Shown in pieces: positions 13,413-23,342 of a stretch of 64,000 nucleotides of DNA. The stretch's first letter is position 1. Each line of letters opens with the position of its first letter. Location of the stretch: NCBI GenBank assembly GCA_021209875.1, contig JAGYVD010000004.1, positions 4,935,001 through 4,999,000 on the forward strand, given 5' to 3'. Source of the stretch: Rosellinia necatrix. Taxonomy: Eukaryota > Ascomycota > Sordariomycetes > Xylariales > Xylariaceae. A model generated the notes under the pieces. The model saw only the letters and a list, made by a program, of their open reading frames with translations, ran no database searches and was not told the origin of the DNA. The translations under genes and the position numbers were made by a program.

Positions 13413-13917
13413 TTAACTGCAAGAGATATCCGTAATGAGGAAATCATTGGACCGAGGCGGTGTTTCCCCAGAAAGATAAGTGCCAACCCAACCGTCATCT
13501 AGAACGGCTTTTATCTGTGCATTGGTCTCGTAGCCGGGGATGGCATTGGCCTTGTATTTGAAGGAGTAAGGGGTCGCTAGCGAGCCAGAGTAGTCAACCC
13601 AGTTCTGCAGGTCACACTTAGCCACACATAACACCCAAATCGAGGTATAGGGGCTGTCTTACACTGGTAGCACCACCACCTCCTGTTGCTTTGCTCCATC
13701 GAATCAGAGAGCCTAAAGGAGTCGTTAGAACCGTTCGTGAGACGGGAGAGAGGGAACAGCCGCTATATATGGACATACCATAGGCAATATACTCGCCGGC
13801 TTTCGACGGCGGGTTTTGTGTAGGCTCGAGAGCCACGCTGCATCCGCCTTCGCGGGCTTGAATGACAGCGCCTTGGACAGCCGTGGCGAGGCCGAGTGTG
13901 ATGGTTGAGAAACGCAT
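13413..13917 (-). CDS. Small secreted protein, unrecognised, 3 exons
   Basis: The family is not recognised. Exons 13917-13779, 13712-13663 and 13604-13413 give 126 residues; introns are 66 and 58 bases with GTATGT and GTAAGA donors and TTTAG and CTGCAG acceptors. The N-terminus (MRFSTITLGLATAVQG) reads as a signal peptide with cleavage near residue 16-20. The mature chain has one Cys near the start (C26) and one two residues from the end (DISCS), so a single disulfide is possible. A Gly-rich ATGGGGATS patch follows exon 2's start. An alternative AAG acceptor would add Cys-Asp-Leu-Gln. Its small size, secretion and isolated place in repeat-rich DNA are effector-like, but no function is shown. 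Confidence 0.7.
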
Positions 13918-16287
13918 AGTGATGGAGTTTGAAGAGCGATAAACCCCTTAAGACAGCCCGATCTTTTGTATTATGGGTGTTTGTATGATGGTTGGACGAT
14001 CGGTTCGTGCATTCTTCCAGAGGTGCTTCCCCTCAAATTTATATACTCGTCCCCTCGAGTTCATGGCATAATTATTGCGCCGTCAACTCTTTCGGCTCGC
14101 CACGAATTACGTGGACCGACATTCGACCGACATTCGACCCAATTTCACCGGTTGCCCATCGGGCATAGACGAAGGTTCACGGAACCAAAGAAAGATGAGT
14201 GTCGTTGACAAATCGGGACTAGTAATTTCTTCGAAGTTTGAGTTTCAGAACATCGGGAAGGCCGTAGCTTCTGGGCAATCGCCTAGTGTAGTCCGGGCTC
14301 TATTTCCTCCTGTCGTTGTCTTTTTCCCAGAGGAGGCAAATGGTGGAGTACTGGTCCGAAGAAGGCCTATCGTACCACATCCGATCCGACCCGTCACCCA
14401 TCAGGGACGGCAGATGGGCGGAAACCCCATTTAGAGAGGCGGTAACTGGGTGGGATACGTCGGGTAGAATATTTCGACCGGGATGCCCCTACTTCAGAGC
14501 GAGGCGAGGCGCATCCCGGACGCGATGACAACGGAGCAAACCAACTAATAGGGCTTGACTGCCGAGGCTTTCTGCACCCACGTAGACAGAACCTTGGCAT
14601 TGACGAAGACTTATTCCTGGATCTTCTTCTGTGGCCCTCTGGCAGCGCTCGGGACCATTACCCCGGCACTACCGGTGCTAGGGAACTTGCCCTGGAAGGG
14701 TTTAAAAGTTCCACCGTCATCGGCGTGCTCGATAAGGTGTCCTATTTGTGCAATACCAAAGCATGGAAAGTTGATGCCCAGGTGCTTCCTAGCCCCTGAT
14801 TGGCCGATGTAGTCGAAGTAGTCTTGGGATTCATGTCTCGAATAAGTGATTGACAGGGACAACAACTGCTACCGGCGTAAAAAGGACCGAAACAAAGCGG
14901 GGAACAGAATCGCCGGGTGTTTCTTCTAGAATCCTACCTCTCAAATTTGTGCATCCTAAACGGCGGGCATTTTCTCACGGCTATCCCGGCATAAAAGATG
15001 GCAGTATGCCCGGCTACTGCTCGGTATATCTATGTTTGATTGATTGACTGACTGCACAGCTTATTTTATATCTTCTTCTGCCTCAATTTGTGTTGTGAAG
15101 CGCGGTATTCGACTATAGGTCCCATTCTGGGATAGGTAACGGGTAACTATCTAGTGGCTTGGCACAGACCTTTGGTCTATTTAGGAGGCAGTGCTTGTGT
15201 AATAAAATAGTCATGCTTGTTCAGGATGGAAGCCTCAAAAGCCACGACCTGTTACCTATCGCTGGCGAGAAATATAATATTAATAGTGCTGTATTTATTC
15301 CTTGGCGGTAACTGGCTGATGAATGTATTATGCTTACCCACATACAGTTGCTATTGATCATATTACTGCTCGGCAACTGAGAAGTGGTCAACACGTCATT
15401 TATTACACAGTGTATGCAAGTTTTTAGCAATCGTGTCAACGGGCCAAACAGTTATTAGGTTGTTATTTGTGGTTGAAACAGGCAGAGTTGGTGTACTTTT
15501 GTGTCCGCAGTTGTAGCTTTTATAATATAAAGCTATCAATTCCCTCCCCAAATAGAAATGTGTACATCTACTAATATAGACACGATATATGTTGGTGGCT
15601 TCTTATTGTCTACTACGTTGTAAACATTTAAATTTTCCCCCTTTAGGGAGCTGTTTGAAAAGAATCCTATTATTTGGTTACTATGTTTGAAATGTTGTTC
15701 CCACCCTTTTTTGAGAGTAAGTTTTTTTCACTTCTGGTGTTACTGAGAGTCAAGTCTTTTTCTTTTAATAGAACCTAGATATGATTGACTTTAAATAGGT
15801 TGTGTACTAAAGTAACTATAAAGCCCTTGACAATTTACTTGGTAAATAAAGTGTTACAATTGATAATTCAATTATTGTGTTCCTACTACCCTATCAATAA
15901 TAATGAACAACAATCACGAATCAAATGATAGGAATCGCTATCTTGTCCACAAGATAAAAAGAAACCTTCAGGATGTACAGAAGCTAGTGCGTTATGCATG
16001 AGATTACGTCACTATTTATTAATATAAAAATAGTTTGTTAACATACAGTTATTTTGTTATCTGCTGTCTGTGGGTTTATTTGACTAGATTTCAGGCCATA
16101 TACTACATTCATCAATCTTGAATTTAACACATCAGACTTGAATCTATTCTATTTCTTAACTTGTTGTAATAAGCGAATATTATAAAGAGACTACTTTTCA
16201 GCCCGCTTTGGAAGAATTTTTTCGTTTATGAATACAGTTCACCCATCTATTCCCTGCTGACAACTCATTGTACCTGTTCAAAACACA
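13918..16287. other. 2.4-kb intergenic region
   Basis: No gene is supported. The right half (about 15200-16280) is clearly richer in A+T than the left. It holds the promoters of the secreted-protein gene and of the coiled-coil gene at 16288. Confidence 0.55.
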
Positions 16288-17625
16288 ATGAAGCACATTA
16301 ACAGCCACTCGGACCGCCTGAAGAAGGCAATACAAAAAATCGAGGATCTGGAGAGAGAAAACGAAGACCTTCGGAAAAAACTCAGCCAGCTACAACCTAC
16401 TACTGCGCAGAGAGGGCAACAATCGGCCCGGACCACCTCTAGGAAAGATCCTATTTCCGTAGACAATCACTACGCGAAGCCAACCAGCGCATCGCTCAGC
16501 AGAGTGTTGTCTAAATCGCAACGACCCGAGAGCCCTGAATTGCAATCACCCAAGAGCGCAGACAGGAAACCCCCAAGCGCCACAGTTTCGATCCAAGGTG
16601 AGAACTATATTTACAAAGATGGTGCCCCCGTCCCTGTTGGTCCCTCGCATCATCAGTGGGTGGCTCAACCTGGTTTCATGAATGCAACAACTTCTACCGC
16701 TTCGCGTGAATGTGAGATCAGTCATCGGGCTTTCGAGAGAAGAAGTGAAATTGACCTTCGCAGATACTGCCTTACCCGACCCAGATCTGTCACCACTCCC
16801 ATTCCCCCAACCGACGACACATGGCGCGGATTGGATGACCCAAACGAGCATCCAGAGGAAGAATGGTGGCCTCCACAGCCAGTTCCGCTATCGGAATTCT
16901 TCGATGATGAGATAGTGGGCGAAGAAGCAGTGGCCCAAGACGCAGTGCAAAACGACCTGGCTCAAACATCGCGCCTTGACGACAATATCGACTGCAGCTA
17001 CGGTGATCTCATGATCGACACCAAGACCAGTCTGAATTATCTACGGCGATCAGTCAAGATTGTTCAAACCGCAATACACGCAGCCGGGAAGAACCGTTTG
17101 ACAGGTAATATAGGGGCGAATTTGAAAGACGGCCCACACCTTATTCTGCTTGGCAGGGACGAACTCCTAAGCTGGCTAGGGATACCCGAATCTGAAGAAC
17201 TTGCCCGTTATGGGTATCCAAGGTCTGCCGTTTCTAGTGCAATAATGCAAATACCAGATTTAAGAAACGCCATTAGCCACGCCACAGCCTATGTACTTGA
17301 GAACCCGGTCACGGTAGACGCTCTAATTAGGTCTGCCCAGAAAGTCGCTATCGTACTGGGCGACGAAACGGGAGCTATGGAGGCCAGGGTAATGCGAGAT
17401 GCTGTCAAGAATGCCGCTAATGAGCTTTTGCAGGATATCAATGATTTGCACCACGCAGTTCAACAACCATTCTACGAGATGCCAGAACTCGGGTTTCTCA
17501 TGGAGAAAGCCGTCAAGGCCACGTTGATAGCGATGAGATATCGAGCGAGTGGCCAAGTTAGAAAGGAACTTGCAGATATCGCCAAGGCGTGGGATAATCA
17601 GAGGGATAAAAAAAAATTGACTTAG
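16288..17625 (+). CDS. Unrecognised coiled-coil protein with HEPN-like R-N-x3-H motif (paralogue 1)
   Basis: A single exon of 445 residues, family not recognised. Residues about 5-37 form a heptad-like coiled coil (DRLKKAIQKIEDLERENEDL). A Ser/Pro-rich low-complexity linker follows, then a short conserved core YIYKDGAPVPV. An acidic middle comes before an all-alpha C-terminal domain (about 245-430). In that domain PDLRNAISHATA gives R326-N327-x3-H331, the R-x4-H pattern of HEPN nucleases, with flanking helices GPHLILLGRDELLSWLG and SAQKVAIVLGD. No signal peptide or membrane segment is seen. It is a diverged copy of the gene at 22053: both start MK-I-S, share the YKDG core and the C-terminal domain. 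A HEPN assignment is my inference from the motif and helical context. Confidence 0.8.
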   Translation: MKHINSHSDRLKKAIQKIEDLERENEDLRKKLSQLQPTTAQRGQQSARTTSRKDPISVDNHYAKPTSASLSRVLSKSQRPESPELQSPKSADRKPPSATVSIQGENYIYKDGAPVPVGPSHHQWVAQPGFMNATTSTASRECEISHRAFERRSEIDLRRYCLTRPRSVTTPIPPTDDTWRGLDDPNEHPEEEWWPPQPVPLSEFFDDEIVGEEAVAQDAVQNDLAQTSRLDDNIDCSYGDLMIDTKTSLNYLRRSVKIVQTAIHAAGKNRLTGNIGANLKDGPHLILLGRDELLSWLGIPESEELARYGYPRSAVSSAIMQIPDLRNAISHATAYVLENPVTVDALIRSAQKVAIVLGDETGAMEARVMRDAVKNAANELLQDINDLHHAVQQPFYEMPELGFLMEKAVKATLIAMRYRASGQVRKELADIAKAWDNQRDKKKLT

Positions 17626-18856
17626 GGAATTTGGATCACACTACGATTGTAGCGTGGTTGTGCTATAGCTATCCATAGATAACTAGGCAGTTGCTGTCAC
17701 CTAATTAAATGTTCAGTGAACAATATGCGATGGTTTTGTAGTATTGGCAAATTGAGCAAATATTAGCAATTATTATGATCGTTTCCAGCGCACCCCATTA
17801 TTGGGTTTGAAGACTAGATATTCGAAAGATTTAGATATATTGATTACGAAGTACAAGGTAAACACCCTCATTAAAATATCCCTACGCTGTCATGTTTAAT
17901 TATGTCCTATCATTCATCCAGGCCCCAAATTAACTATTTTTCACCTGAGTGATGACGTTTGCGATCCTAATGGAACTTCTCTATAGGTTGGGCGTTGAAT
18001 CACCGTGATTGACGAATGTTTTGTACTAGCTATTTACCTAACATGGCCGCGGCCGCACAGGAACCTAGGAGGAGGCAACAATGAGACACAGAGGGAACAT
18101 CACCAAAGGAATACCGTAGAACAAATTCAAGCACTGGGGGCACGAGGGCAGGTACATGTAGATAAAACTGAACACTTGGGGGGGTGGCTGAAGGCATGAT
18201 GGATGCGGCACATGAGGTAAGCGCCCCTATGGGCTGGAATGTAATGGCAAAGAAGAAGGTTGTGTATGGCATACAGTATGGACAAGAACAGCATTTTGAG
18301 AAGTGAACACACAGGCACAAGCTTATCAAGCCCCGAATACCATGAATGGTTTCTTCCGACTGCCCAATAGCATACCATCCCTCACTCAGCCCAAATATAT
18401 TGCTGACAGTTCCGCGATACGCGCAAGGCCATGGGCTCACCTCTACTTGATTTGATGAGGCCGCATGATGGCTGAAAGCTCAACCAGCCACACAGTTCCT
18501 TGTTTCCTTCGCTTTTTTTTCTTCTCGTGTCAAACCATTGCTTTCTCGTGTAGTCCAATCAGCGACTAGCTGCCAGCTATAAGCCTCCTTGAACCCCGCA
18601 TGGTTCCATATCCCAAGTTCAAGTCAAGGTGAGGCAACCTCTGGAATACAGGCTTCGGGACTACGGGCTTTGACCCAACACGACCTTCCCCCTTTTCACC
18701 TCGACTCAGGAACTAAACAAGGAGCTTTTATTAGCACCTGCCCAAGCTGACGCAGCAAATGCGCCAGGAATTATAACTCGCATTATTCCTTTAGCGGCAG
18801 GACAGAATGGGCCGGCCACTCGAGCACCAAGGCAGACCTTACCTGGTCAACTACAA
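17626..18856. other. Intergenic region and possible unresolved 5' end of the DUF6601-type gene
   Basis: The frame of the gene starting at 18857 stays open upstream to about 18675 without an ATG, so an upstream exon may exist. I could not find a splice that joins a start codon in phase. Nothing else is supported. Confidence 0.5.
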
Positions 18857-19842
18857 ATGGCTCTGGACAACAATGCTAACGTTGCTCAAATCGAAGCATT
18901 TATTACCAAAGAATTCTCAACGAGGGGTCTTGAACGCATTCTGTTTCCGTTAGTGACCACTCCCAGTCATAAGAGCATTCATCCTCTTACCTACCAAGTA
19001 GTCAGAGGCCTCGATATTGTCATCACGGAAGAGCTCCGGCTGTATCTGGTCTGGGGTTATGGTCAAATATTCATCAAGCCGATCCCTCACTACCTTCTAT
19101 CACATGCATTTTGGATGCACTATGTCACGCCCACGAATTCGCCTCTTTCGGATGGCGGGCGCCAATGGATTCGTCAATATGCTCTGGGCTTCATGAGGAC
19201 GTATTGTTACCTGATTCAACACGAATCCAACTTCCGCCTTGCGCAAGACGAGAAGCTTCGGCTCATCCCAGAAGGAATCCAGTGGGAAGACTTTTACGAC
19301 TTCATCCTTGGCTTTGCCAATATCCCCAACACAGAAACCATACCGAACAGATTCCACTACGGCCAGGTCTGTTACGGAACTAGTTCTAACCTAAGAACTC
19401 CACTAAGGCACGGGCCAGAATACTGTATATAAAATGAGCGAGTAGCTGGCGACTGACCAAGTAAGGAACCTTCCCTCCTTGTGCAATAACATAAGTCATT
19501 TCTGGAACTACTAGCAGTACGAACTGTGACAAGGTCTCCTTGTTTCGTTTGAACATCTGGTACTACGTTCACCACCCGTTCGTCTACAAAGGATTTCAAT
19601 CCGTGAAGCGGAAATGGAGCTATAGAGCCCAGTTCTTCCTCTTTGCCTTTGCAACCGCCTCGGCAATTACGGGGGCAATGCAAACCGTTGCTTCTATGCA
19701 GCAACTCATTCCAGCTCCCGGGTGGCCTTATCTTTGGAAATTCTGGATCAACGTACAGGGCTTCTCCATTGCAACAATTTCTCTCTTCGCTGGTGTCGCC
19801 GGCGTAGGACCTCTATTGCAGATCTGGAAACTTCTACGATAG
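18857..19842 (+). pseudogene. DUF6601-type membrane protein gene split by a solo LTR
   Basis: The first part (18857-19369) encodes the soluble N-terminal region typical of this fungal family as I recall it: ITEELRLYLVWGYGQIFIKP, YALGFMRTYCYLIQHES, LIPEGIQWEDFYDFILGF. The second part (from about 19532) encodes YYVHHPFVYKGF and two membrane helices near the end (FFLFAFATASAITGAM and ATISLFAGVAGVGPLL). A 162-bp LTR sits between them. It adds a stop at 19430-19432 and, with its target duplication, shifts the frame by 167 bases. Taking out the LTR and one AGGTC copy puts both halves in one frame at the tyrosine-glycine-glutamine-valine position, so the gene was intact before insertion. The start at 18857 is the first ATG, but the true start may lie upstream. 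Function unknown. Confidence 0.85.
19370..19531 (+). mobile_element. Solo LTR A (162 bp) with 5-bp target-site duplication
   Basis: Begins TGTTACGGAAC and ends ACTGTGACA (TG...CA termini) with a TATATAAAA box in the middle. It is flanked by AGGTC at 19365-19369 and 19532-19536. Same length and about 92% identical by eye to the copy at 58941-59102, with most differences being transitions. No internal retrotransposon coding sequence adjoins it, so it is a solo LTR or a very short LTR-like element. Confidence 0.93.
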
Positions 19843-20622
19843 GATCTGTATACCATTAAGCGGCTGATGTTCCCGACGTAATCATCAGCAGTGCGGCCTC
19901 TATGTTTACAGTAATTAGGATATAACTAGCGATAGCACTATTAAGCCCGGGAAACAGCTACACCTAGTCATAATTGCAACACCTATTGTATAGCTAGCAT
20001 GGCCTCATAGTACATATCTGGAAATCGTCATTTTTGTATCCCGATTTCTTCCACTTTGTGCGATCTAAAAAGAAGAAGAATATGGTCTGTTTTCTCGGTG
20101 CTGTTAGATACCCCTTTTAGGGGTGTCACAGCATTTCCCCGGATAACACTGGACGATGTGGCAGTTAGTTGTTATATCTAGATAGAAATTGACTCTTATA
20201 ATCCGTTTCATCACCACAATACACGCGCTGTACTTATCGCCATACTTATTCTCTATTCACTATGACTACTCGAGACATGTCTACTTGGTTCTAGTTAAAT
20301 CACGTTTATATTAAGCGGAGCGTCGTGACCAAGTAATTACAGAAGTTGGTATTAAGCACTAATTTGGTCTGACTGACACCAAGGGGCACTTTACTATTTA
20401 TGTAATTTTTAGACTTCATTTTTTAGGCCCATGATTGTTATTTTCTATGAATTCAATCAAGTTCTCATGCCTTGATCAACTAATTCCTCAAATGCACATT
20501 TGAAACAGACTACATTTGGAAGCGCAAAATCAACTTATCACCAACAGAACTGCTCATTTTATTTACTCTAACAGGTGAACTTCGATATTGAGATATTAGT
20601 GACACAGTCAGGAAAGGGGGGC

Positions 20623-20657
20623 TCCTTATCTAGCTAGCGGAGCTAGCTAGATAAGGA
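20623..20657. repeat. Perfect inverted repeat (16-bp arms, 3-nt loop)
   Basis: TCCTTATCTAGCTAGC, loop GGA, then its exact reverse complement. Would fold as a strong hairpin in DNA or RNA. Confidence 0.95.
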
Positions 20658-20691
20658 TTGTGTAGCTTAGATAAGGTAACCTAGCCTAAAA

Positions 20692-20722
20692 AGGCTTCTG
20701 GTCCCTGCGGGACCAGAAGCCT
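20692..20722. repeat. Perfect inverted repeat (14-bp arms, 3-nt loop)
   Basis: AGGCTTCTGGTCCC, loop TGC, then its exact reverse complement, 34 bases after the previous hairpin. Confidence 0.95.
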
Positions 20723-21085
20723 CCATCTAATCTACATCACACTTTTACAGACTCAATACCACACTACCCTTAGTAAACTATACTAATTAGTATTAATAAC
20801 ATTTATTTAAGAATATTATTTATATTCGCAATTCTAACACCCCGATTGTGCGGTAACTATTCTAAAAATAACCTCGAGCAATAAATTTGTCTAGGTTTCG
20901 TAGCATAACGGCCATGTGAAGATCTTCGCCTTATGGGGCAAACATAGTCCAATTTCGGATGCCACAACCTCCAGTCTTGGAGTTTCCGCACCAACACTTC
21001 AACATTTATTTGTGCTGACATGTGCTATTTGAAGCATGGGACACACAGCAATCAGCCATGTCTGGTTTGGATGGTAGGCTGTTGG

Positions 21086-21109
21086 CTTTGTTGGCAATTG
21101 CCAACAAAG
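21086..21109. repeat. Perfect 24-bp palindrome
   Basis: CTTTGTTGGCAA directly followed by its reverse complement, with no loop. Confidence 0.95.
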
Positions 21110-21193
21110 GGATTGTTTGTGATGACTGTATGGACTATTCCAGAAGCTGGAGGGTGCAAGCCGACACATAGATTAGGCGTATAAGTGCTTGAG

Positions 21194-21212
21194 GAGGCTC
21201 TGCAAGAGCCTC
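21194..21212. repeat. Perfect inverted repeat (8-bp arms, 3-nt loop)
   Basis: GAGGCTCT, loop GCA, AGAGCCTC. Confidence 0.9.
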
Positions 21213-21321
21213 TGACTAGCTAGAAAGCCATCATCAGCGATAGAGCCTATCGTTTCACACACATTCATAATCAACTTGGTTGTATGATTTTTGACTATAT
21301 GCAATATATCAACTCTGGCTC

Positions 21322-21481
21322 TGTCACATCTCTTAATGCTCGAAGTCCAGAAATAACTTATATTACTACACTAGGAGCGAAGTTTTCTCTCTTAAGCAAT
21401 AACTAGTTGTCCTGGCTTCTATACATGCTCTCGAGGTCCGTGCCCGGTGCAAGTCCGGAGGCCAGACTCGGTTCCGTGACA
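21322..21481 (-). mobile_element. Diverged solo LTR C of the same family
   Basis: On the minus strand it begins TGTCACGGAACCGAG and ends GATGTGACA. It shares the internal motif AATATAAGTTATTTCTGGA with LTRs A and B (AACATAAGTTATTTCTGGA). Length is 160 bp. Flanking pentamers GGCTC and GACCA do not match, so the duplication has decayed or been lost by recombination. Confidence 0.75.
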
Positions 21482-22052
21482 GACCAATCGGTTTCTTACA
21501 ATTGTTTCATTGTCTTAAAAATACCCCTTTTTAGCAGAGGCTATGGGCAGACAGGCTTCATTAGGGTGGAGTAAAGACTAATGCCGAAGTGCGGGTTCTA
21601 ACAATTACTTCTTTGACTTAACATGCGGTGAATAGCATTAATGTGGTTCGCTAACACGCTGTCCTATTAACATATTACCGGGTGTCAGGAACATGGTGAA
21701 TAGTTAGTGATCATGTTTATCCAAACACCATCCGTCCCTCGTGGGCGCACGTTTCAAAACAATAACAATGGTTTGTGCACTTAAACCTACTTGGTGTTTC
21801 ATTACCTAAGCTTGAATACTGCCGGTTCGAAGTGAAGCTACTCCTTTCATTATCTATCAACTCATTAGTATTATATGTTCTTGCAAACACTCGAGATAGT
21901 CCCTTCTTATAAATAACCTACCAGCAATAAACATGGCCGCGCTTAACAGTCTCGACATTATACGAAACTACCAACATAACAGTATTTCATAACAATATCC
22001 ATCAACACGACATTCCAGAACAATATCCAACGACACAACATCTCATCACAAT

Positions 22053-23342
22053 ATGAAGTACATCAGCAAGTTCTCTGATCGCTTAAGCGAGGCACAGAAA
22101 GAAATTGAAAACCTCAAGGAGGAGAACGCCCGTCTTCGGATAGAAAATGCCCAGTTGCGCATCAAAGCCGGCATGAAACCCAAGCCCCTATCTACCACTT
22201 CTAAGGGGAGTTCAAGCCTCGCCATCGCGCGCTACGCGCAACCAACCGAGTCCTCGCGGGGGAAAAGTGCTCTCCCGCCGCAAAAGTCCGAAGAGAACAT
22301 CTCTAAAGCCCTGAGCATCATCTCGATCGACGGCAGCAAGTTCATCTACAAAGATGGCGTCCCAACCTTGGTCGACGAGCACAGGATCCCCATTCTCATG
22401 CGGAATTTCACAAGAGGAACTCTGGCCACCTACAACCGCCGGTGCTTCCTCGCGTATGAGCGGATAGAGAAAAGCAAGGAGGTCGACCTGCGTCGGCACT
22501 GCCCGTTTGGGCGGCCCCTGCCAGCCCTGCCCTACCACGACGACAACGAATATCCGGCTTTCGACGAGGCGTTCCCTCGATTGCCGAAGCGCGAGAAGCA
22601 GCTAGAACCGTTCCCCGACCCCTACCCTGAGCCCGACCCTGACTCCGACTCCGAGGAAGGGGAAACCGTGGAAACCCTAGAGACGCGCACCCGCCTCGGA
22701 GAGATGATCGACTTCGGGCCGGACCCCATCTACGTCGACACCCAGAAGACCTTCGACTGGCTCCGGGAGGCGGCGGCGATCGCGCAGAGGGCCATCTACG
22801 ACGCGGTGGGGCGGAACGAGGGGTGGGGGTCGATGATGTCGTTCTTCCGGGGCGGGCCGCACCTGGTGCGCCTCGGGCGCAACGAGATGCTGCAGTGGCT
22901 GTCGGTCGTGCCCATGTGGAAGCTCGCGCGCCCCGCCGACGCGGACGGGAGCAACGGTAGGGGCTACGCGACCTGGGAGGTCGAGAACAGCCTGCTGAGC
23001 CTCGTGGATCTGCGCAACGTCATCAGCCATCCGACCGCGACCGAGCTGCTCAACTGCCGCGAGGTCGACTGGCTGCTGTTTTACGCCCAGCGCGTCGCTG
23101 TGTACCTAGGTGACGCGCCGCGGGCTGCCGAGCTGCGCGCCATCCGCGATGCCCTGCTCGAGCTGGCCGAGAACTCGCTCCAGGATATCAAGGACCTGAG
23201 CTACCTCGCTGTGCAGCCGGACTGCGAGCACATCGAGTTCGCGTACCACCAGGAGCAGCAGTTTCTCACCGTGTTGGCGGAGCGTCAGAGAGGGGACGGG
23301 CAGGACTATATGCCGGAAATTGTTGCTGTCGCTGAGGCTTAG
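22053..23342 (+). CDS. Unrecognised coiled-coil protein with HEPN-like R-N-x3-H motif (paralogue 2)
   Basis: A single exon of 429 residues, paralogous to 16288-17625. Residues 8-38 form a coiled coil (EAQKEIENLKEENARLRIEN). The conserved core FIYKDGVPTLV, the RHC/RYC segment EVDLRRHCPFGRPLP and an acidic Pro/Asp/Glu-rich middle (PDPYPEPDPDSDSEEGE) follow. The C-terminal helical domain has GGPHLVRLGRNEMLQWL and VDLRNVISHPTA, giving R321-N322-x3-H326, then YAQRVAVYLGDAPRAAELRAI. Against paralogue 1, the motif and helices are kept while the linkers differ completely, which points to the C-terminal domain as the constrained part. The C-terminal half is very G+C-rich, unlike paralogue 1. Function unknown; a HEPN-type nuclease or nucleotide-binding domain is inference. 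Confidence 0.82.
   Translation: MKYISKFSDRLSEAQKEIENLKEENARLRIENAQLRIKAGMKPKPLSTTSKGSSSLAIARYAQPTESSRGKSALPPQKSEENISKALSIISIDGSKFIYKDGVPTLVDEHRIPILMRNFTRGTLATYNRRCFLAYERIEKSKEVDLRRHCPFGRPLPALPYHDDNEYPAFDEAFPRLPKREKQLEPFPDPYPEPDPDSDSEEGETVETLETRTRLGEMIDFGPDPIYVDTQKTFDWLREAAAIAQRAIYDAVGRNEGWGSMMSFFRGGPHLVRLGRNEMLQWLSVVPMWKLARPADADGSNGRGYATWEVENSLLSLVDLRNVISHPTATELLNCREVDWLLFYAQRVAVYLGDAPRAAELRAIRDALLELAENSLQDIKDLSYLAVQPDCEHIEFAYHQEQQFLTVLAERQRGDGQDYMPEIVAVAEA

Larger units (their letters stand above)
19843..22052. other. Intergenic region with hairpins and LTR debris
   Basis: No gene is supported. Contains a nested stem-loop near 20099-20135 (TGCTGT...ACAGCA around ACCCCT/AGGGGT), four perfect short inverted repeats and an LTR copy, listed separately. 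The 22 bases-scale direct repeat AACAATATCCA occurs twice just before the ATG at 22053. Confidence 0.6.

Noticed and set aside
19461..19531. The LTR in the DUF6601-type gene as an ordinary intron
   Set aside because: The frame stops at 19430 before the internal GTAAGG donor; the near-identical 162-bp copy with its own target duplication shows it is an insertion.
22212..23030. Antisense frames opposite paralogue 2
   Set aside because: Shadow frames of G+C-rich coding sequence; no motifs.
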